Shown: positions 8,960 through 18,230 of the stretch, piece by piece
Numbering within the stretch: position 1 is the first letter of the stretch
How the letters are laid out: each line of letters begins with the position of its first letter
Origin: Antarcticirhabdus aurantiaca
Lineage (GTDB): Bacteria; Pseudomonadota; Alphaproteobacteria; Rhizobiales; Rhizobiaceae
NCBI RefSeq assembly: GCF_009765365.1
Contig: NZ_VTOM01000013.1
Coordinates: forward strand, 106,937 to 170,936
DNA: 64,000 nucleotides
Reading direction: 5' to 3'
Made by a program: the position numbers and the translations under genes
The notes under the pieces: model-generated
The model's database searches: none
What the model was told of the DNA's origin: nothing
Seen by the model: the letters and a program-made list of their open reading frames with translations, nothing else

Positions 8960-9167
8960 AGCTGTGCCATCCTTGTGTCAGCGAGGTTCGGCGAAGGGTG
9001 TCGGACCCGTCCGACGCGGCCCGCTAGGTCCGCAGTCTTTCGAAATTGAGGCCCTTTGAAGGCCCGCATTAGGGCTTGCCCAAGGCCCGGTCCAGCCTCT
9101 ACCCCGTAGAAAAAACATAGTCTCCGGCGATCCTCGCCGCATCCCGAGCACAGGACGACGATGACCC

Positions 9168-11024
9168 ATGGCGTTGGTTTGGCGTGACGCATTTCCGGCT
9201 TCCAGGCTCCTCGGCGCGGTGGCCGCGGCGATGCTGGCGCTTGGAAACGCCCCGCCGGCGCTCGCAGCCCCGATGCACGGCATCGCCATGCAGGGCGAGC
9301 CTGCCCTGGCGCCCGGCTTCGACCACCTGCCCTTCGTCAACCCGGACGCGCCGAAGGGCGGCACGATGCGCTACGGCGTCTACGGCACCTTCGACAACCT
9401 CAACCCGGTGATCGTGCGCGGCGCCCTGACCACGGCGCGCGGCATCTGGTTCGATCCCGAATTCGGCAACCTCGTCTTCGAGCCCTTGATGTGGCGCTCG
9501 CCCGACGAGCCCTTCACGCTCTACGGGCTCGTCGCCGAGAGCGTCGAGACCGACGAGGAGCGCACCTTCGTCGAGTTCACGCTCAATCCGGCCGCCCGCT
9601 TCTCGGACGGCAAGCCGGTCCGGGTCGAGGACGTTCTCTTCACGACCGAGATGCTGTCCCAGGTCGGCCTCGTGCGGCCGCAATACACCAACTGGCTCTC
9701 CAAGGTCGCGAAGATCGAGAAGGTCGGCGAGCGGGGCGTGCGCTTCACCTTCAACGAGAAGGCCGACCGCGAGTTGCCACTTCTCCTGGCCGGACTGCCG
9801 GTGCTGCCCGAGCACGGCTTCGACCGTGCGACCTTCGGCCAGACGACGTTGAAGCCCGTGATCGGCTCCGGCCCCTACGTGATCGACCGCGTCGTGCCCG
9901 GCCAGCGCATCGTCTACCGCAAGAACCCGGACTATTGGGGCCGGAACTTGCCCATCAAGCGCGGCCTCGACAATTACGACGAGATCGTCGTCGAATATTT
10001 CCGCAACCAGAATGCCCAGTTCGAGGGCTTCCAGAAGGGCTTGTTCTTCGTCTACGCCGACGGCAGCCCGGAGCACTGGCGCTCGGCCTACGACTTCCCG
10101 GCCGTGCGCGACGGCCGCGTCGTCAAGGAGGAATTCGAGACGGGCCGCCCGGCCGGCGTCTACGGCTTCTTCTTCAACACGCGCCGTCCCTTGTTCCAGG
10201 ACCGCCGCGTGCGTACGGCGCTCGGCCTCCTCTACGACTTCGATTGGGCCAACAAGAACCTTTATTACGGCGCTTACCGCCGGATCGAGGGCTACTTCGC
10301 CGATTCGGAACTCTCCAGCGTCGGCCGGCCCGCGGACGAGCGGGAGAAGGCTCTTCTCGCACGCTTTCCCGATGCCGTGGCTCCCGAGGTGATGGACGGC
10401 TCCTGGCGACCGCCGGCGAGCGACGCCTCGGGCGCCGACCGCAAGCTGATGAAGGATGCGGTCGACATGCTCAAGGAGGCCGGCTACGCCTTCCACGGTG
10501 CGCGGCTCGTGGGTCCGGACGGCCGTCCCTTCGCCTTCGAGATCCTCGTCCAGAACGCCGACCAGCAGCGCATCGCGCTGGGCTATCAGCGCACCCTTGC
10601 CCGCGTCGGCATCGCCGCCTCCATCCGCCTCGTCGACGATGCGCAGTACCAGCTTCGCAAGACGAGCTTCGACTACGACGTGCTCATCTCGGCCTTCAAC
10701 CCGACGCTCTCGCCCGGCGCCGAGCAGCGCGGCCGCTGGGGCTCCGCGGCGGCAACGGCGTCCGGCTCGTTCAACTATGCCGGCGTCGCCAATCCCGCCG
10801 TCGATGCCCTCATCGACGCGATGACGGCGGCGCGGACGAAGGAGGACTTCGTCGCCGCGGTGCGCGCCTATGACCGCGTCCTGATCACCGAAGCCTACGT
10901 CGTGCCGCTCTTCTACGTCGGCGAACAATGGCTCGCCCGCTGGAGCTTCATCCGCCACCCCGACAGGACGCCGCTCAACGGCTACCACCTGCCGTCCTTC
11001 TGGCGCGAGCCGGACGCGCCCTGA
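9168..11024 (+). CDS. YejA-type ABC transporter substrate-binding protein
   Basis: 618 residues, the usual size for SBP family 5. A signal peptide ends near residue 35 (PALAAPMHG). The YejA-like signature follows: PDAPKGGTMRYGVYGTFDNLNP, then VIGSGPYVI and RKNPDYWGR. The protein should bind oligopeptides in the periplasm. No permease or ATPase genes are adjacent; the gene is flanked by ialB and a small leftward gene, so it is an orphan that must pair with a transporter encoded elsewhere. Confidence 0.9.
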   Translation: MALVWRDAFPASRLLGAVAAAMLALGNAPPALAAPMHGIAMQGEPALAPGFDHLPFVNPDAPKGGTMRYGVYGTFDNLNPVIVRGALTTARGIWFDPEFGNLVFEPLMWRSPDEPFTLYGLVAESVETDEERTFVEFTLNPAARFSDGKPVRVEDVLFTTEMLSQVGLVRPQYTNWLSKVAKIEKVGERGVRFTFNEKADRELPLLLAGLPVLPEHGFDRATFGQTTLKPVIGSGPYVIDRVVPGQRIVYRKNPDYWGRNLPIKRGLDNYDEIVVEYFRNQNAQFEGFQKGLFFVYADGSPEHWRSAYDFPAVRDGRVVKEEFETGRPAGVYGFFFNTRRPLFQDRRVRTALGLLYDFDWANKNLYYGAYRRIEGYFADSELSSVGRPADEREKALLARFPDAVAPEVMDGSWRPPASDASGADRKLMKDAVDMLKEAGYAFHGARLVGPDGRPFAFEILVQNADQQRIALGYQRTLARVGIAASIRLVDDAQYQLRKTSFDYDVLISAFNPTLSPGAEQRGRWGSAAATASGSFNYAGVANPAVDALIDAMTAARTKEDFVAAVRAYDRVLITEAYVVPLFYVGEQWLARWSFIRHPDRTPLNGYHLPSFWREPDAP

Positions 11025-11033
11025 TCGCGCCGA

Positions 11034-11216
11034 TCAGTCCGCCCTGAACGGAAGCTCGGACTCCGGGCCGCTCTTCTCCGCGTCGTCGGAGTCGGCGGGC
11101 TGGACCATTCCCGGCTGCTCGTCCTCCGCCGCCTTCGACGGCAGGCTGGAGGATGCCAGCGCCGTGACGCAGGTCGTCACGAGCGCGAACAGGATGGAGA
11201 AGACGGCGTTGTGCAT
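11034..11216 (-). CDS. small exported or membrane-anchored protein
   Basis: 60 residues with a hydrophobic stretch at about residues 5-25 (a signal peptide or single anchor) and an acidic tail rich in Asp, Glu and Ser. A strong GAGGAG ribosome-binding site seven bases upstream of the ATG supports translation. I recognise no family. It lies between the convergent YejA-like gene and the end of mfd, in the same direction as mfd but after its stop. Confidence 0.6.
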   Translation of the reverse strand: MHNAVFSILFALVTTCVTALASSSLPSKAAEDEQPGMVQPADSDDAEKSGPESELPFRAD

Positions 11217-11290
11217 GGTCGGCTCCTCGGCGTTACGGCGCGACGGCAGGTAAGCCTGCCATCGTTTCCGAATTGTGACGCCGCGCCGCC

Positions 11291-14200
11291 TCAGGCAGCC
11301 TTCTTCTGCATCTCGTCGACGAAGCGGGCGAGTTGCGTCGCCACCGCCGCCGAACCGTTGAGCCGCTTCTCCGGGGTTGCCCAGTCGCGCACGAGGACGA
11401 TCGACTGGTCGGGCCGGATCTTGGCGCTGGAGCCCTGCTCCGAGATGAAGCGCACGAGCGCCGCCGGGTCGGCGAAGTTCTTCTCACGGAACTGGATGAC
11501 GATGCCCTTCGGGCCGGCGTCCAGCTTCTCGATGTTCGCCTTGCGGCACAGCGACTTGATGAAGACCACCTTCAGGAGATGCTCGACCTCCGTCGGCATC
11601 GGTCCGAAGCGGTCGATCAGCTCGGCGCCGAAGGCGTCGATCTCGCGGGCATTCTCCAGCTCCGCCAAGCGCCGGTAGAGGCCCATGCGCAGCTGCAGGT
11701 CCGGGATGTAGCTTTCCGGGATCATGACGGCCGTGCCGAGCGTGATCTGCGGCGACCAGTGGCCGTCCGTTTCCACCGCCTCGCCCTTCATTTCGGCCAC
11801 CGCCTCCTCCAGCATCTGCTGGTAGAGTTCGAAGCCGACTTCCTTGATGTGGCCGGACTGCTCGTCGCCGAGGAGATTGCCCGCGCCGCGCTGGTCGAGG
11901 TCGTGGCTCGCCAGCTGGAAGCCAGCGCCGAGCGTGTCGAGCGACTGAAGCACCTTCAGCCGCCGGTCGGCGCCCTTGGTCGGCGTCTTGTTGGCGGGGA
12001 TGGTCATCAGCGCGTAGGCGCGCAGCTTCGAGCGTCCGACGCGTCCGCGCAGCTGGTAGAGCTGCGCGAGGCCGAACATGTCGGCGCGGTGGACGATCAT
12101 CGTGTTGGCCGAGGGGATGTCGAGACCCGACTCCACGATCGTCGTCGAAAGCAGCACGTCATACTGCCCCTCGTAGAAGGCGTTCATGATGTCGTCGAGC
12201 TCGCCCGCCGCCATCTGCCCGTGGGCGACGGCGACCTTCAGCTCGGGCACGTGCGTCTCCAGGAACTCGCGAATGCCCGCGAGATCCGCGAGGCGCGGTG
12301 CGACGTAGAAGCTCTGCCCGCCGCGATAGCGCTCGCGCAGGAGCGTCTCGCGCACCACCAGCGGGTCGAAGGGCGTGACGAAGGTGCGCACCGCCATGCG
12401 ATCCACAGGCGGCGTGGTGATGAGCGACAGCTCGCGAACGCCAGTCAGCGCCAGCTGGAGCGTGCGCGGGATCGGCGTTGCCGAGAGCGTCAGGACGTGG
12501 ACATCCGACTTCAGCTCCTTCAGCCGCTCCTTGTGCTTCACGCCGAAGTGCTGCTCTTCGTCGATGATCAGGAGGCCGAGGTTCTTGAAGGTCACGCCCT
12601 TGCCGAGCAGCGCGTGGGTGCCGACCACGATGTCGACCTGTCCGGCCGTCAGGCCCTTCTTCGTTTCGGCCAACTCCTTCGTCGTCACCAGCCGCGAGGC
12701 CTGCGCGACGTTGAGCGGCAGGCCGCGGAAGCGCTCGGCGAAGGTCTTGAAGTGCTGGCGCGCGAGCAACGTCGTCGGAACGACCACGGCGACCTGCAAC
12801 CCGTTCATCGCCGCGATGAAGGCGGCGCGCAGCGCGACCTCCGTCTTGCCGAAGCCGACGTCGCCGCAGACCAGCCGGTCCATCGGCCGGCCCATGCCGA
12901 GGTCGTCGGCGACGGCGTCGATGGCGTTCTGCTGGTCCTCGGTTTCCTCGTAAGGGAAGCGCGCGGCGAACTCGCCCCAGAGCCCTTCCGGCGGCACGAG
13001 GCGCGGTGCGGGGCGCATCTGCCGCTCGGCGGCGATGCGGATGAGCCCGCCGGCCATGTCGAGCAGCCGCTTCTTCAGCTTGGCCTTGCGCGCCTGCCAG
13101 GCACCGCCGCCGAGCTTGTCGAGCACCGCCTCCGAGCCCTCGCCGCCGTAGCGCGACAGGAGTTCGATGTTCTCGACCGGCAGGAACAGCCGGTTGTCGT
13201 TGGCGTAGTGCAGCTCCAGGCAGTCGTGCGGCGCCCCCGCCGCCTCGATGGTGCGCAGGCCCACGAAGCGCCCGATGCCGTGGTCGACGTGGACGACGAT
13301 GTCGCCTTCGTCGAGGCCCGAAACCTCCGAGATGAAGTCCGAGCCCTTGCGCTTGCGCCGCCCGCGCCGCACCAGCCGGTCGCCGAGGATGTCCTGCTCG
13401 GCGACGACCGCCAGCCGATCCGTCTCGAAGCCCGCCTCGATGCCGAGAACGGCGGTCGCGACGAGGTTCTTGGGCGTCTCGTTCGCCTGCTTCAGGTTCT
13501 CGACCGGCTTCAGCCCTTCGAGCCCGTGCTCCTTGACGACTTCGGCGAGGCGCTCGCGCGAGCCCTCCGTCCAGGCCGCGAGGATGACGCGCTTGCCGCT
13601 CGCGCGAAGGCGGCCGATGTGATACACCGCCGCGTTGAAGACGTTGGCGTCGCTCGTCGCGCGCTCGGCCGCGAAGTTGCGGCCGCGTTCGACGTCGAGG
13701 TTGAAGGTGTCGCGCCCGCCGGCATCGGTGATGCCATAGGCGGACAGGCGGATCGGATCGACGATGGCGAGCCAGGCCGCGAGGTCGCCTTCGGACAGGT
13801 AGAGGTCGTCCGGCTCGACCGGATTGTAGGGCACCGCGTCGCCCGAGGCCTCCTTCGGCGCGCGGGTGCGGGCCTCGAAATGGTCGACGACGGTCTTGCG
13901 CCGCTCGCCCACCGCCTCGGCGACGAGATGGTCGAGGACGACGGGCATGCCCTCGACGTAGTCGAACAGCGTGTCGGTCGTCTCGTAGAACAGTGGCAGC
14001 CAGTGCTCCATCCCGGAGAAGCGGCGCCCCTCCGAGATCGCTGCATAGAGAGCATCGTTGCGCTGCGCAGCACCGAAGCGGCGCAGATAGTTCTGGCGGA
14101 AGCGGCTGATCGTCTCGTCGCGGATCGCGATCTCGGACACCGGCGCGAGGTCGAAGCTCTTCTTCTGCGCGATCGTGCGCTGGCTCGCGGGATCGAAGGA

Positions 14201-14800
14201 GCGGATCGATTCCAGCGTGTCGCCGAAGAAGTCGAGGCGCACGGGCTCGGCTTCGCCCGGCGCCCAGAGGTCGAGGATGCCGCCGCGCACGGCGAACTCG
14301 CCGCGCTCGCGCACCGTCGCGACGCGCTCGAAACCGCCGCGGCCGAGCACGCGCACGATGTCGTCCATGGCGATGCGGTTGCCCGCGCGCGCCGAGATCG
14401 ACTCCTCCGCCAGCATCGAGGCTGGCGGCATGCGCTGGAGCATGGCGTTGGCGGTGGTCAGCACGACCGCCCGGTGCGGCTCCTTCTTCAGCGCGACGAG
14501 GGCGCTCATGGCGGCCAGGCGCCGCGCCGCGACCTCAGAGGACGGGCCGACGCGGTCGTAGGGCAGGCAGTCCCAGGCCGGCAGCGTCAGGACGGGAAGT
14601 TCGGGCGCGACGAATCGCAGCGCGTCCTCGAGGTCGGCGATGCCGTTGCCGTCGCGCATGACGAAGACGACGGGCTTCTTGCCGCCGCGCAGGCGCGCGA
14701 TCTCGGCGATCAGGAAGGGCTCGTAGCCGTCGAGGACGTTGCCGATCGACAGCCCGGCGCCGCGCTCCAGCGCCTTCTTCAACGGTTCGGTCAGGCTCAT
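11291..14800 (-). CDS. mfd: transcription-repair coupling factor Mfd
   Basis: 1169 residues, the expected size. In order: UvrB-like N-terminal domains, the RNA-polymerase-interacting region around residues 490-560 (EGDIVVHVDHGIGRFVGL), helicase Walker A GDVGFGKTE, DEEQHFG, and the C-terminal TRCF domain with SGHIKEVGFELYQ. Mfd removes RNA polymerase stalled at lesions and recruits UvrA. The start is fixed by the ATGA overlap with sdhE, which implies coupled translation; the longer open frame upstream is an artefact of reading through sdhE. Confidence 0.97.
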   Translation of the reverse strand: MSLTEPLKKALERGAGLSIGNVLDGYEPFLIAEIARLRGGKKPVVFVMRDGNGIADLEDALRFVAPELPVLTLPAWDCLPYDRVGPSSEVAARRLAAMSALVALKKEPHRAVVLTTANAMLQRMPPASMLAEESISARAGNRIAMDDIVRVLGRGGFERVATVRERGEFAVRGGILDLWAPGEAEPVRLDFFGDTLESIRSFDPASQRTIAQKKSFDLAPVSEIAIRDETISRFRQNYLRRFGAAQRNDALYAAISEGRRFSGMEHWLPLFYETTDTLFDYVEGMPVVLDHLVAEAVGERRKTVVDHFEARTRAPKEASGDAVPYNPVEPDDLYLSEGDLAAWLAIVDPIRLSAYGITDAGGRDTFNLDVERGRNFAAERATSDANVFNAAVYHIGRLRASGKRVILAAWTEGSRERLAEVVKEHGLEGLKPVENLKQANETPKNLVATAVLGIEAGFETDRLAVVAEQDILGDRLVRRGRRKRKGSDFISEVSGLDEGDIVVHVDHGIGRFVGLRTIEAAGAPHDCLELHYANDNRLFLPVENIELLSRYGGEGSEAVLDKLGGGAWQARKAKLKKRLLDMAGGLIRIAAERQMRPAPRLVPPEGLWGEFAARFPYEETEDQQNAIDAVADDLGMGRPMDRLVCGDVGFGKTEVALRAAFIAAMNGLQVAVVVPTTLLARQHFKTFAERFRGLPLNVAQASRLVTTKELAETKKGLTAGQVDIVVGTHALLGKGVTFKNLGLLIIDEEQHFGVKHKERLKELKSDVHVLTLSATPIPRTLQLALTGVRELSLITTPPVDRMAVRTFVTPFDPLVVRETLLRERYRGGQSFYVAPRLADLAGIREFLETHVPELKVAVAHGQMAAGELDDIMNAFYEGQYDVLLSTTIVESGLDIPSANTMIVHRADMFGLAQLYQLRGRVGRSKLRAYALMTIPANKTPTKGADRRLKVLQSLDTLGAGFQLASHDLDQRGAGNLLGDEQSGHIKEVGFELYQQMLEEAVAEMKGEAVETDGHWSPQITLGTAVMIPESYIPDLQLRMGLYRRLAELENAREIDAFGAELIDRFGPMPTEVEHLLKVVFIKSLCRKANIEKLDAGPKGIVIQFREKNFADPAALVRFISEQGSSAKIRPDQSIVLVRDWATPEKRLNGSAAVATQLARFVDEMQKKAA

Positions 14801-15087
14801 GTCTGCTCGCTCGCGCCGTGGAAGGCGCAGATCCGCCGGAACAGCGGCGTGTCGTAGTTGGCGGGCGTTTCGGCCTCGCCGGTCATCCACTTGAAGAGGT
14901 CGCGGTCGGGCACTTCCATCAGCACCTCGTAGACGTCCATCTCCGCGTCGGTGAGCTTGTCGATCTCGGCGTCCGCGAAGCGGCCGAGAACGAGGTCCAT
15001 CTCGCGGATGCCCCTGTGCCAGGAGCGGAACAGCGCCTTGCGTCGGCGAACGTCGAGGTCGCTCGATGAGCGCTGCGTGCCAGTCAT
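14797..15087 (-). CDS. sdhE: FAD assembly factor SdhE
   Basis: 96 residues of the Sdh5/YgfY family, with the RGIRE motif (R25-G26...E29) used in covalent attachment of FAD to succinate dehydrogenase, then DLVLGRFAD and FKWMTGE. It acts in the cytosol on SdhA. The stop codon TGA overlaps the ATG of mfd by sharing bases in ATGA. The sdhE-mfd pairing, divergent from recG, is common in rhizobia. Confidence 0.93.
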   Translation of the reverse strand: MTGTQRSSSDLDVRRRKALFRSWHRGIREMDLVLGRFADAEIDKLTDAEMDVYEVLMEVPDRDLFKWMTGEAETPANYDTPLFRRICAFHGASEQT

Positions 15088-15186
15088 GCCGGAAACCTGT
15101 CTCGTGGATTCCGTCCATATATAGGTGCTGTTTCCGCCTGTCAGCGGCTTTCCCGAGGGGTTTCGGGTCGCTACAGACAGGAGCCG

Positions 15187-17292
15187 ATGCGCCCGTCCGT
15201 TCTCGATTCGATCTTCGCGCCGGTGACCTCCCTCGACGGGGTGGGTCCGAAGCTCGCCCGGCTCATGCAGTCGCTGCTCGTGCGCGCGCCGGACGAGGCT
15301 GTGCGCGTGCGCGATCTCCTCTTCCACTTGCCGAGCGGCCTCATCGACCGGCGCCGCCGCGGCGAGGTCGCGACCGCGCCCGAGGGCGTGCCGGTCACGC
15401 TGACGCTGCGCATCGACCGCCACCAGCCCAATCCGCGAGGCACCAGCCAGCCCTATCGCGTCTTCGGCCAGGACGAGACCGGCGAGATCGCCCTCACCTA
15501 TTTCCGCGCGCAGCCCCGCTGGCTGGAGGACCTGCTTCCCATCGGCGAGACGATGATCGTCTCTGGCCGCGTCGAATGGTTCAACGGCCGGCCTTCGATG
15601 GTGCACCCCGACTTCGTTTCGCGCGCCGACGAGACGGACGGCAAGGCGCTGGTCGAGCCGGTCTATCCGATGACGGCGGGCCTCTCCGGCAAGGTTCTGC
15701 GCCGCGCCATCGCCGGCGCGCTGGAGCGCCTGCCGGTCCTGCCGGACTGGATGGACTCGGCGCTCGCTTCCCGCCACGGTTTCCCGAGCTTCGACGCGGC
15801 GCTGCGAGCCGCCCACGATCCGCAGGACGGCAAGGACCTCCTGCCCGAGGCTCTGCCCCGCCAGCGCCTCGCCTATGACGAGCTGCTCGCCGCGCAGCTC
15901 GCCCTGGCGCTTGCCCGCCAGCGGATGAAGAAGGCCAAGGGCCGCGTCCTCGTCGGCACGGGCGAGAAGGAAAAGCTGCTGCGTGCGGCCCTGCCCTACA
16001 CGCTGACCGAAGGCCAGACCCAGGTCCTCGCCGAGATCGCCGGCGACATGGCCTCGCCGGACCGCATGCTGCGGCTTCTTCAGGGCGACGTCGGCGCCGG
16101 TAAGACGGTCGTCGCGCTCTTTGCCATGTGCATCGCGGCCGAGGCCGGCGCGCAGTCCTGCCTCCTGGCGCCGACCGAGATCCTCGCCCGCCAGCACGCG
16201 GACGGCCTGTCGAAGCTCTGCGAGGCGGCGGGCCTGCGCCTGACGCTCCTCACCGGCCGCGACAACGGCCGCGCCCGCGCCGCCAAGCTGGCGGCCATCG
16301 CGAACGGCGAGACGGACATCGTCGTCGGCACCCACGCCCTCTTCCAGGAGGACGTCGCCTATCACGATCTCGGCCTCGTCGTGGTCGACGAGCAGCACCG
16401 CTTCGGCGTCCAGCAGCGCATGGCTCTGCAGAAGAAGGGCCAGGCGCCCGACCTCCTGGTGATGACCGCGACGCCGATCCCGCGAACCCTCGTCCTCGCC
16501 GCCTTCGGCGACATGGACGTGTCGCGCCTGATGGGCAAGCCTGCCGGGCGCAAGCCGATCACCACGGTCGCCGCCTCGCTCGACCGCCTGCCCGAGATCG
16601 TGCAGCGCATCGGCGCGGCGATCGACAAGGGCGAGCGCGTCTACTGGGTCGTGCCGCTGGTCGAGGAATCGGAGAAGAGCGACCTCATGGCCGCCGACGA
16701 GCGCGCGCGGGTGCTGCGCCAGTTCTTCGGCGAGGCCCGCGTCGGGCTCGTCCACGGCCGGATGAGCGGCGAGGAGAAGGACGCCGCCATGGCCGACTTC
16801 AAGGCGGGCGTCACCCGCGTCATCGTCGCCACCACCGTGATCGAGGTCGGCGTCGACGTGCCGGACGCGACGATCATCGTCATCGAGCACGCCGAGCGCT
16901 TCGGCCTGTCCCAGCTCCACCAGCTTCGCGGCCGCGTCGGGCGGGGGAGCAAGCCCTCCTCCTGCGTCCTCCTCTACAAGGCGCCGCTCGGCGAAACGGC
17001 CAAGGCGCGGATCGCCGTGATGCGCGAGAGCGAGGACGGCTTCCGCATCGCGGAAGAGGACCTGCGCCTGCGCGGCGAAGGCGACCTCCTCGGCACCAAG
17101 CAGTCCGGCCTGCCCGCCTTCCGCATCGCCGACCTGTCGCAGCACGGCGAGCTTCTCGCGATCGCCCGCGACGACGCGCGCCTGATCGTCCACCGCGACC
17201 CGGACCTGAAAGGCGGGCGAGGCGAGGCGCTGAAGACGCTGCTCTACCTCTTCGGCCGCGACGAGGCGGTGCGGCTGCTGCGGGCCGGCTGA
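15187..17292 (+). CDS. recG: ATP-dependent DNA helicase RecG
   Basis: 701 residues. The wedge/OB domain occupies the first third; then Walker A GDVGAGKT, DEQHRFG, the TATPIPRTL motif III, and the C-terminal TVIEVGVDVPDAT and QLHQLRGRVGRG. RecG remodels stalled replication forks and Holliday junctions. AGGAG lies just upstream of the ATG. It is divergent from sdhE-mfd, with about 100 bases between the starts for both promoters. Confidence 0.97.
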   Translation: MRPSVLDSIFAPVTSLDGVGPKLARLMQSLLVRAPDEAVRVRDLLFHLPSGLIDRRRRGEVATAPEGVPVTLTLRIDRHQPNPRGTSQPYRVFGQDETGEIALTYFRAQPRWLEDLLPIGETMIVSGRVEWFNGRPSMVHPDFVSRADETDGKALVEPVYPMTAGLSGKVLRRAIAGALERLPVLPDWMDSALASRHGFPSFDAALRAAHDPQDGKDLLPEALPRQRLAYDELLAAQLALALARQRMKKAKGRVLVGTGEKEKLLRAALPYTLTEGQTQVLAEIAGDMASPDRMLRLLQGDVGAGKTVVALFAMCIAAEAGAQSCLLAPTEILARQHADGLSKLCEAAGLRLTLLTGRDNGRARAAKLAAIANGETDIVVGTHALFQEDVAYHDLGLVVVDEQHRFGVQQRMALQKKGQAPDLLVMTATPIPRTLVLAAFGDMDVSRLMGKPAGRKPITTVAASLDRLPEIVQRIGAAIDKGERVYWVVPLVEESEKSDLMAADERARVLRQFFGEARVGLVHGRMSGEEKDAAMADFKAGVTRVIVATTVIEVGVDVPDATIIVIEHAERFGLSQLHQLRGRVGRGSKPSSCVLLYKAPLGETAKARIAVMRESEDGFRIAEEDLRLRGEGDLLGTKQSGLPAFRIADLSQHGELLAIARDDARLIVHRDPDLKGGRGEALKTLLYLFGRDEAVRLLRAG

Positions 17293-17314
17293 CGCTATCC
17301 GACGGCGGGATTGT

Positions 17315-18130
17315 TCACGGCGCGCCGAAGAGGTCTTCGATCGGGAACCGCTGGTTCAGTCGGGCAAGGGCGCCGGGGCGTATGGCTGCGTAGAGGAGCT
17401 GCTGATAGTCGGAATCGGCGCAGACGAGCGCCCTCGGATCATCCTCGCGGGTGAAGCCGGCCAGCGCCTCGAAAAGTTCCGGCGGATGCAGTTTCCAGTG
17501 GTAATGGAAGGGCACCCGCTGCCGCCTGCCGTCGATTGGAAATTCGACCGCGGAGGCGCCTTCCGAGCCGCCGCCCGGCAGCTCGACGAACACGTCCGCC
17601 TCATCCACCTCGTGGCCGAGCGAGACCAGGATTTCGGCCGTTAGGCCGGTGATCAGCGCCGCGTCGTATTCGGTGCCGACCGGCACGAAGGTCAGGCGAC
17701 GGCTCTTCGGCCGGCCGATATCCTCCAGCGCCGAGAAGGCGGTCAACGCCATGTAGACGTCGGCCTCCGGTCCCGGATCGATGTGCTGCGCGGCACGCCA
17801 GAGCGTTTCGGCATCGACCTCGCCCGGGATCAGCGCGCCGACCTCTTCGAAGGCGTCGATGGTGGTTCGGAGAAGCTGTCGCTCCTCCTCGCTCGGCTTC
17901 CGCAGATCGGCTCTTCTAAGAGCGGCCCGATCGACCCGGGTGGGCTCGTCCTCCACCAATACGGCTTTCACCGGGAGCGGTCGCGCAACGGGGATGGCCG
18001 CCTCACGACGTTCGGCAAGCGCGTCGTAGCGCAGGATGGCGAAACTTCCCGCGGCAACGAAGGCGAGGCAGGCCGCCAAGGCGATCCATTCCAAACCGTC
18101 GAAAGGCCGCAGGAAACCCAGGAGCAGCAA
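17315..18130 (-). CDS. membrane-anchored protein of unknown function downstream of glmS
   Basis: About 271 residues counted from a TTG. Two hydrophobic segments lie at the very start, followed by an acidic cytoplasmic or periplasmic domain that I do not recognise (HEVDEADVFVELPGGGSEG, VPFHYHWKLHPPELFEAL). No ATG exists in the frame. The hydrophobic sequence continues upstream in frame (RRELRGSIAFFGGAALLL), and GGGAGG lies seven bases before a CTG at 18184, so the real start may be that CTG, giving 289 residues. It follows glmS by about 100 bases on the same strand. Confidence 0.6.
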   Translation of the reverse strand: MLLLGFLRPFDGLEWIALAACLAFVAAGSFAILRYDALAERREAAIPVARPLPVKAVLVEDEPTRVDRAALRRADLRKPSEEERQLLRTTIDAFEEVGALIPGEVDAETLWRAAQHIDPGPEADVYMALTAFSALEDIGRPKSRRLTFVPVGTEYDAALITGLTAEILVSLGHEVDEADVFVELPGGGSEGASAVEFPIDGRRQRVPFHYHWKLHPPELFEALAGFTREDDPRALVCADSDYQQLLYAAIRPGALARLNQRFPIEDLFGAP

Positions 18131-18230
18131 GGCTGCGCCGCCGAAGAAGGCGATGCTGCCGCGGAGTTCGCGTCGAGACGGCAGCTTCCATCCTCCCGAT
18201 GAACGACCCTCGATGGATGGCGCCAGCCCG

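Noticed and set aside
9099..10988. Long open frame opposite the YejA-like gene
   Set aside because: Antisense shadow of a well-supported coding sequence; no ribosome-binding site or recognisable domain.
11333..14857. Very long open frame on the strand opposite mfd
   Set aside because: It is an antisense shadow of mfd caused by high GC at third positions; the translation is a low-complexity Arg/Leu/Asp/Glu mixture with no family motif.
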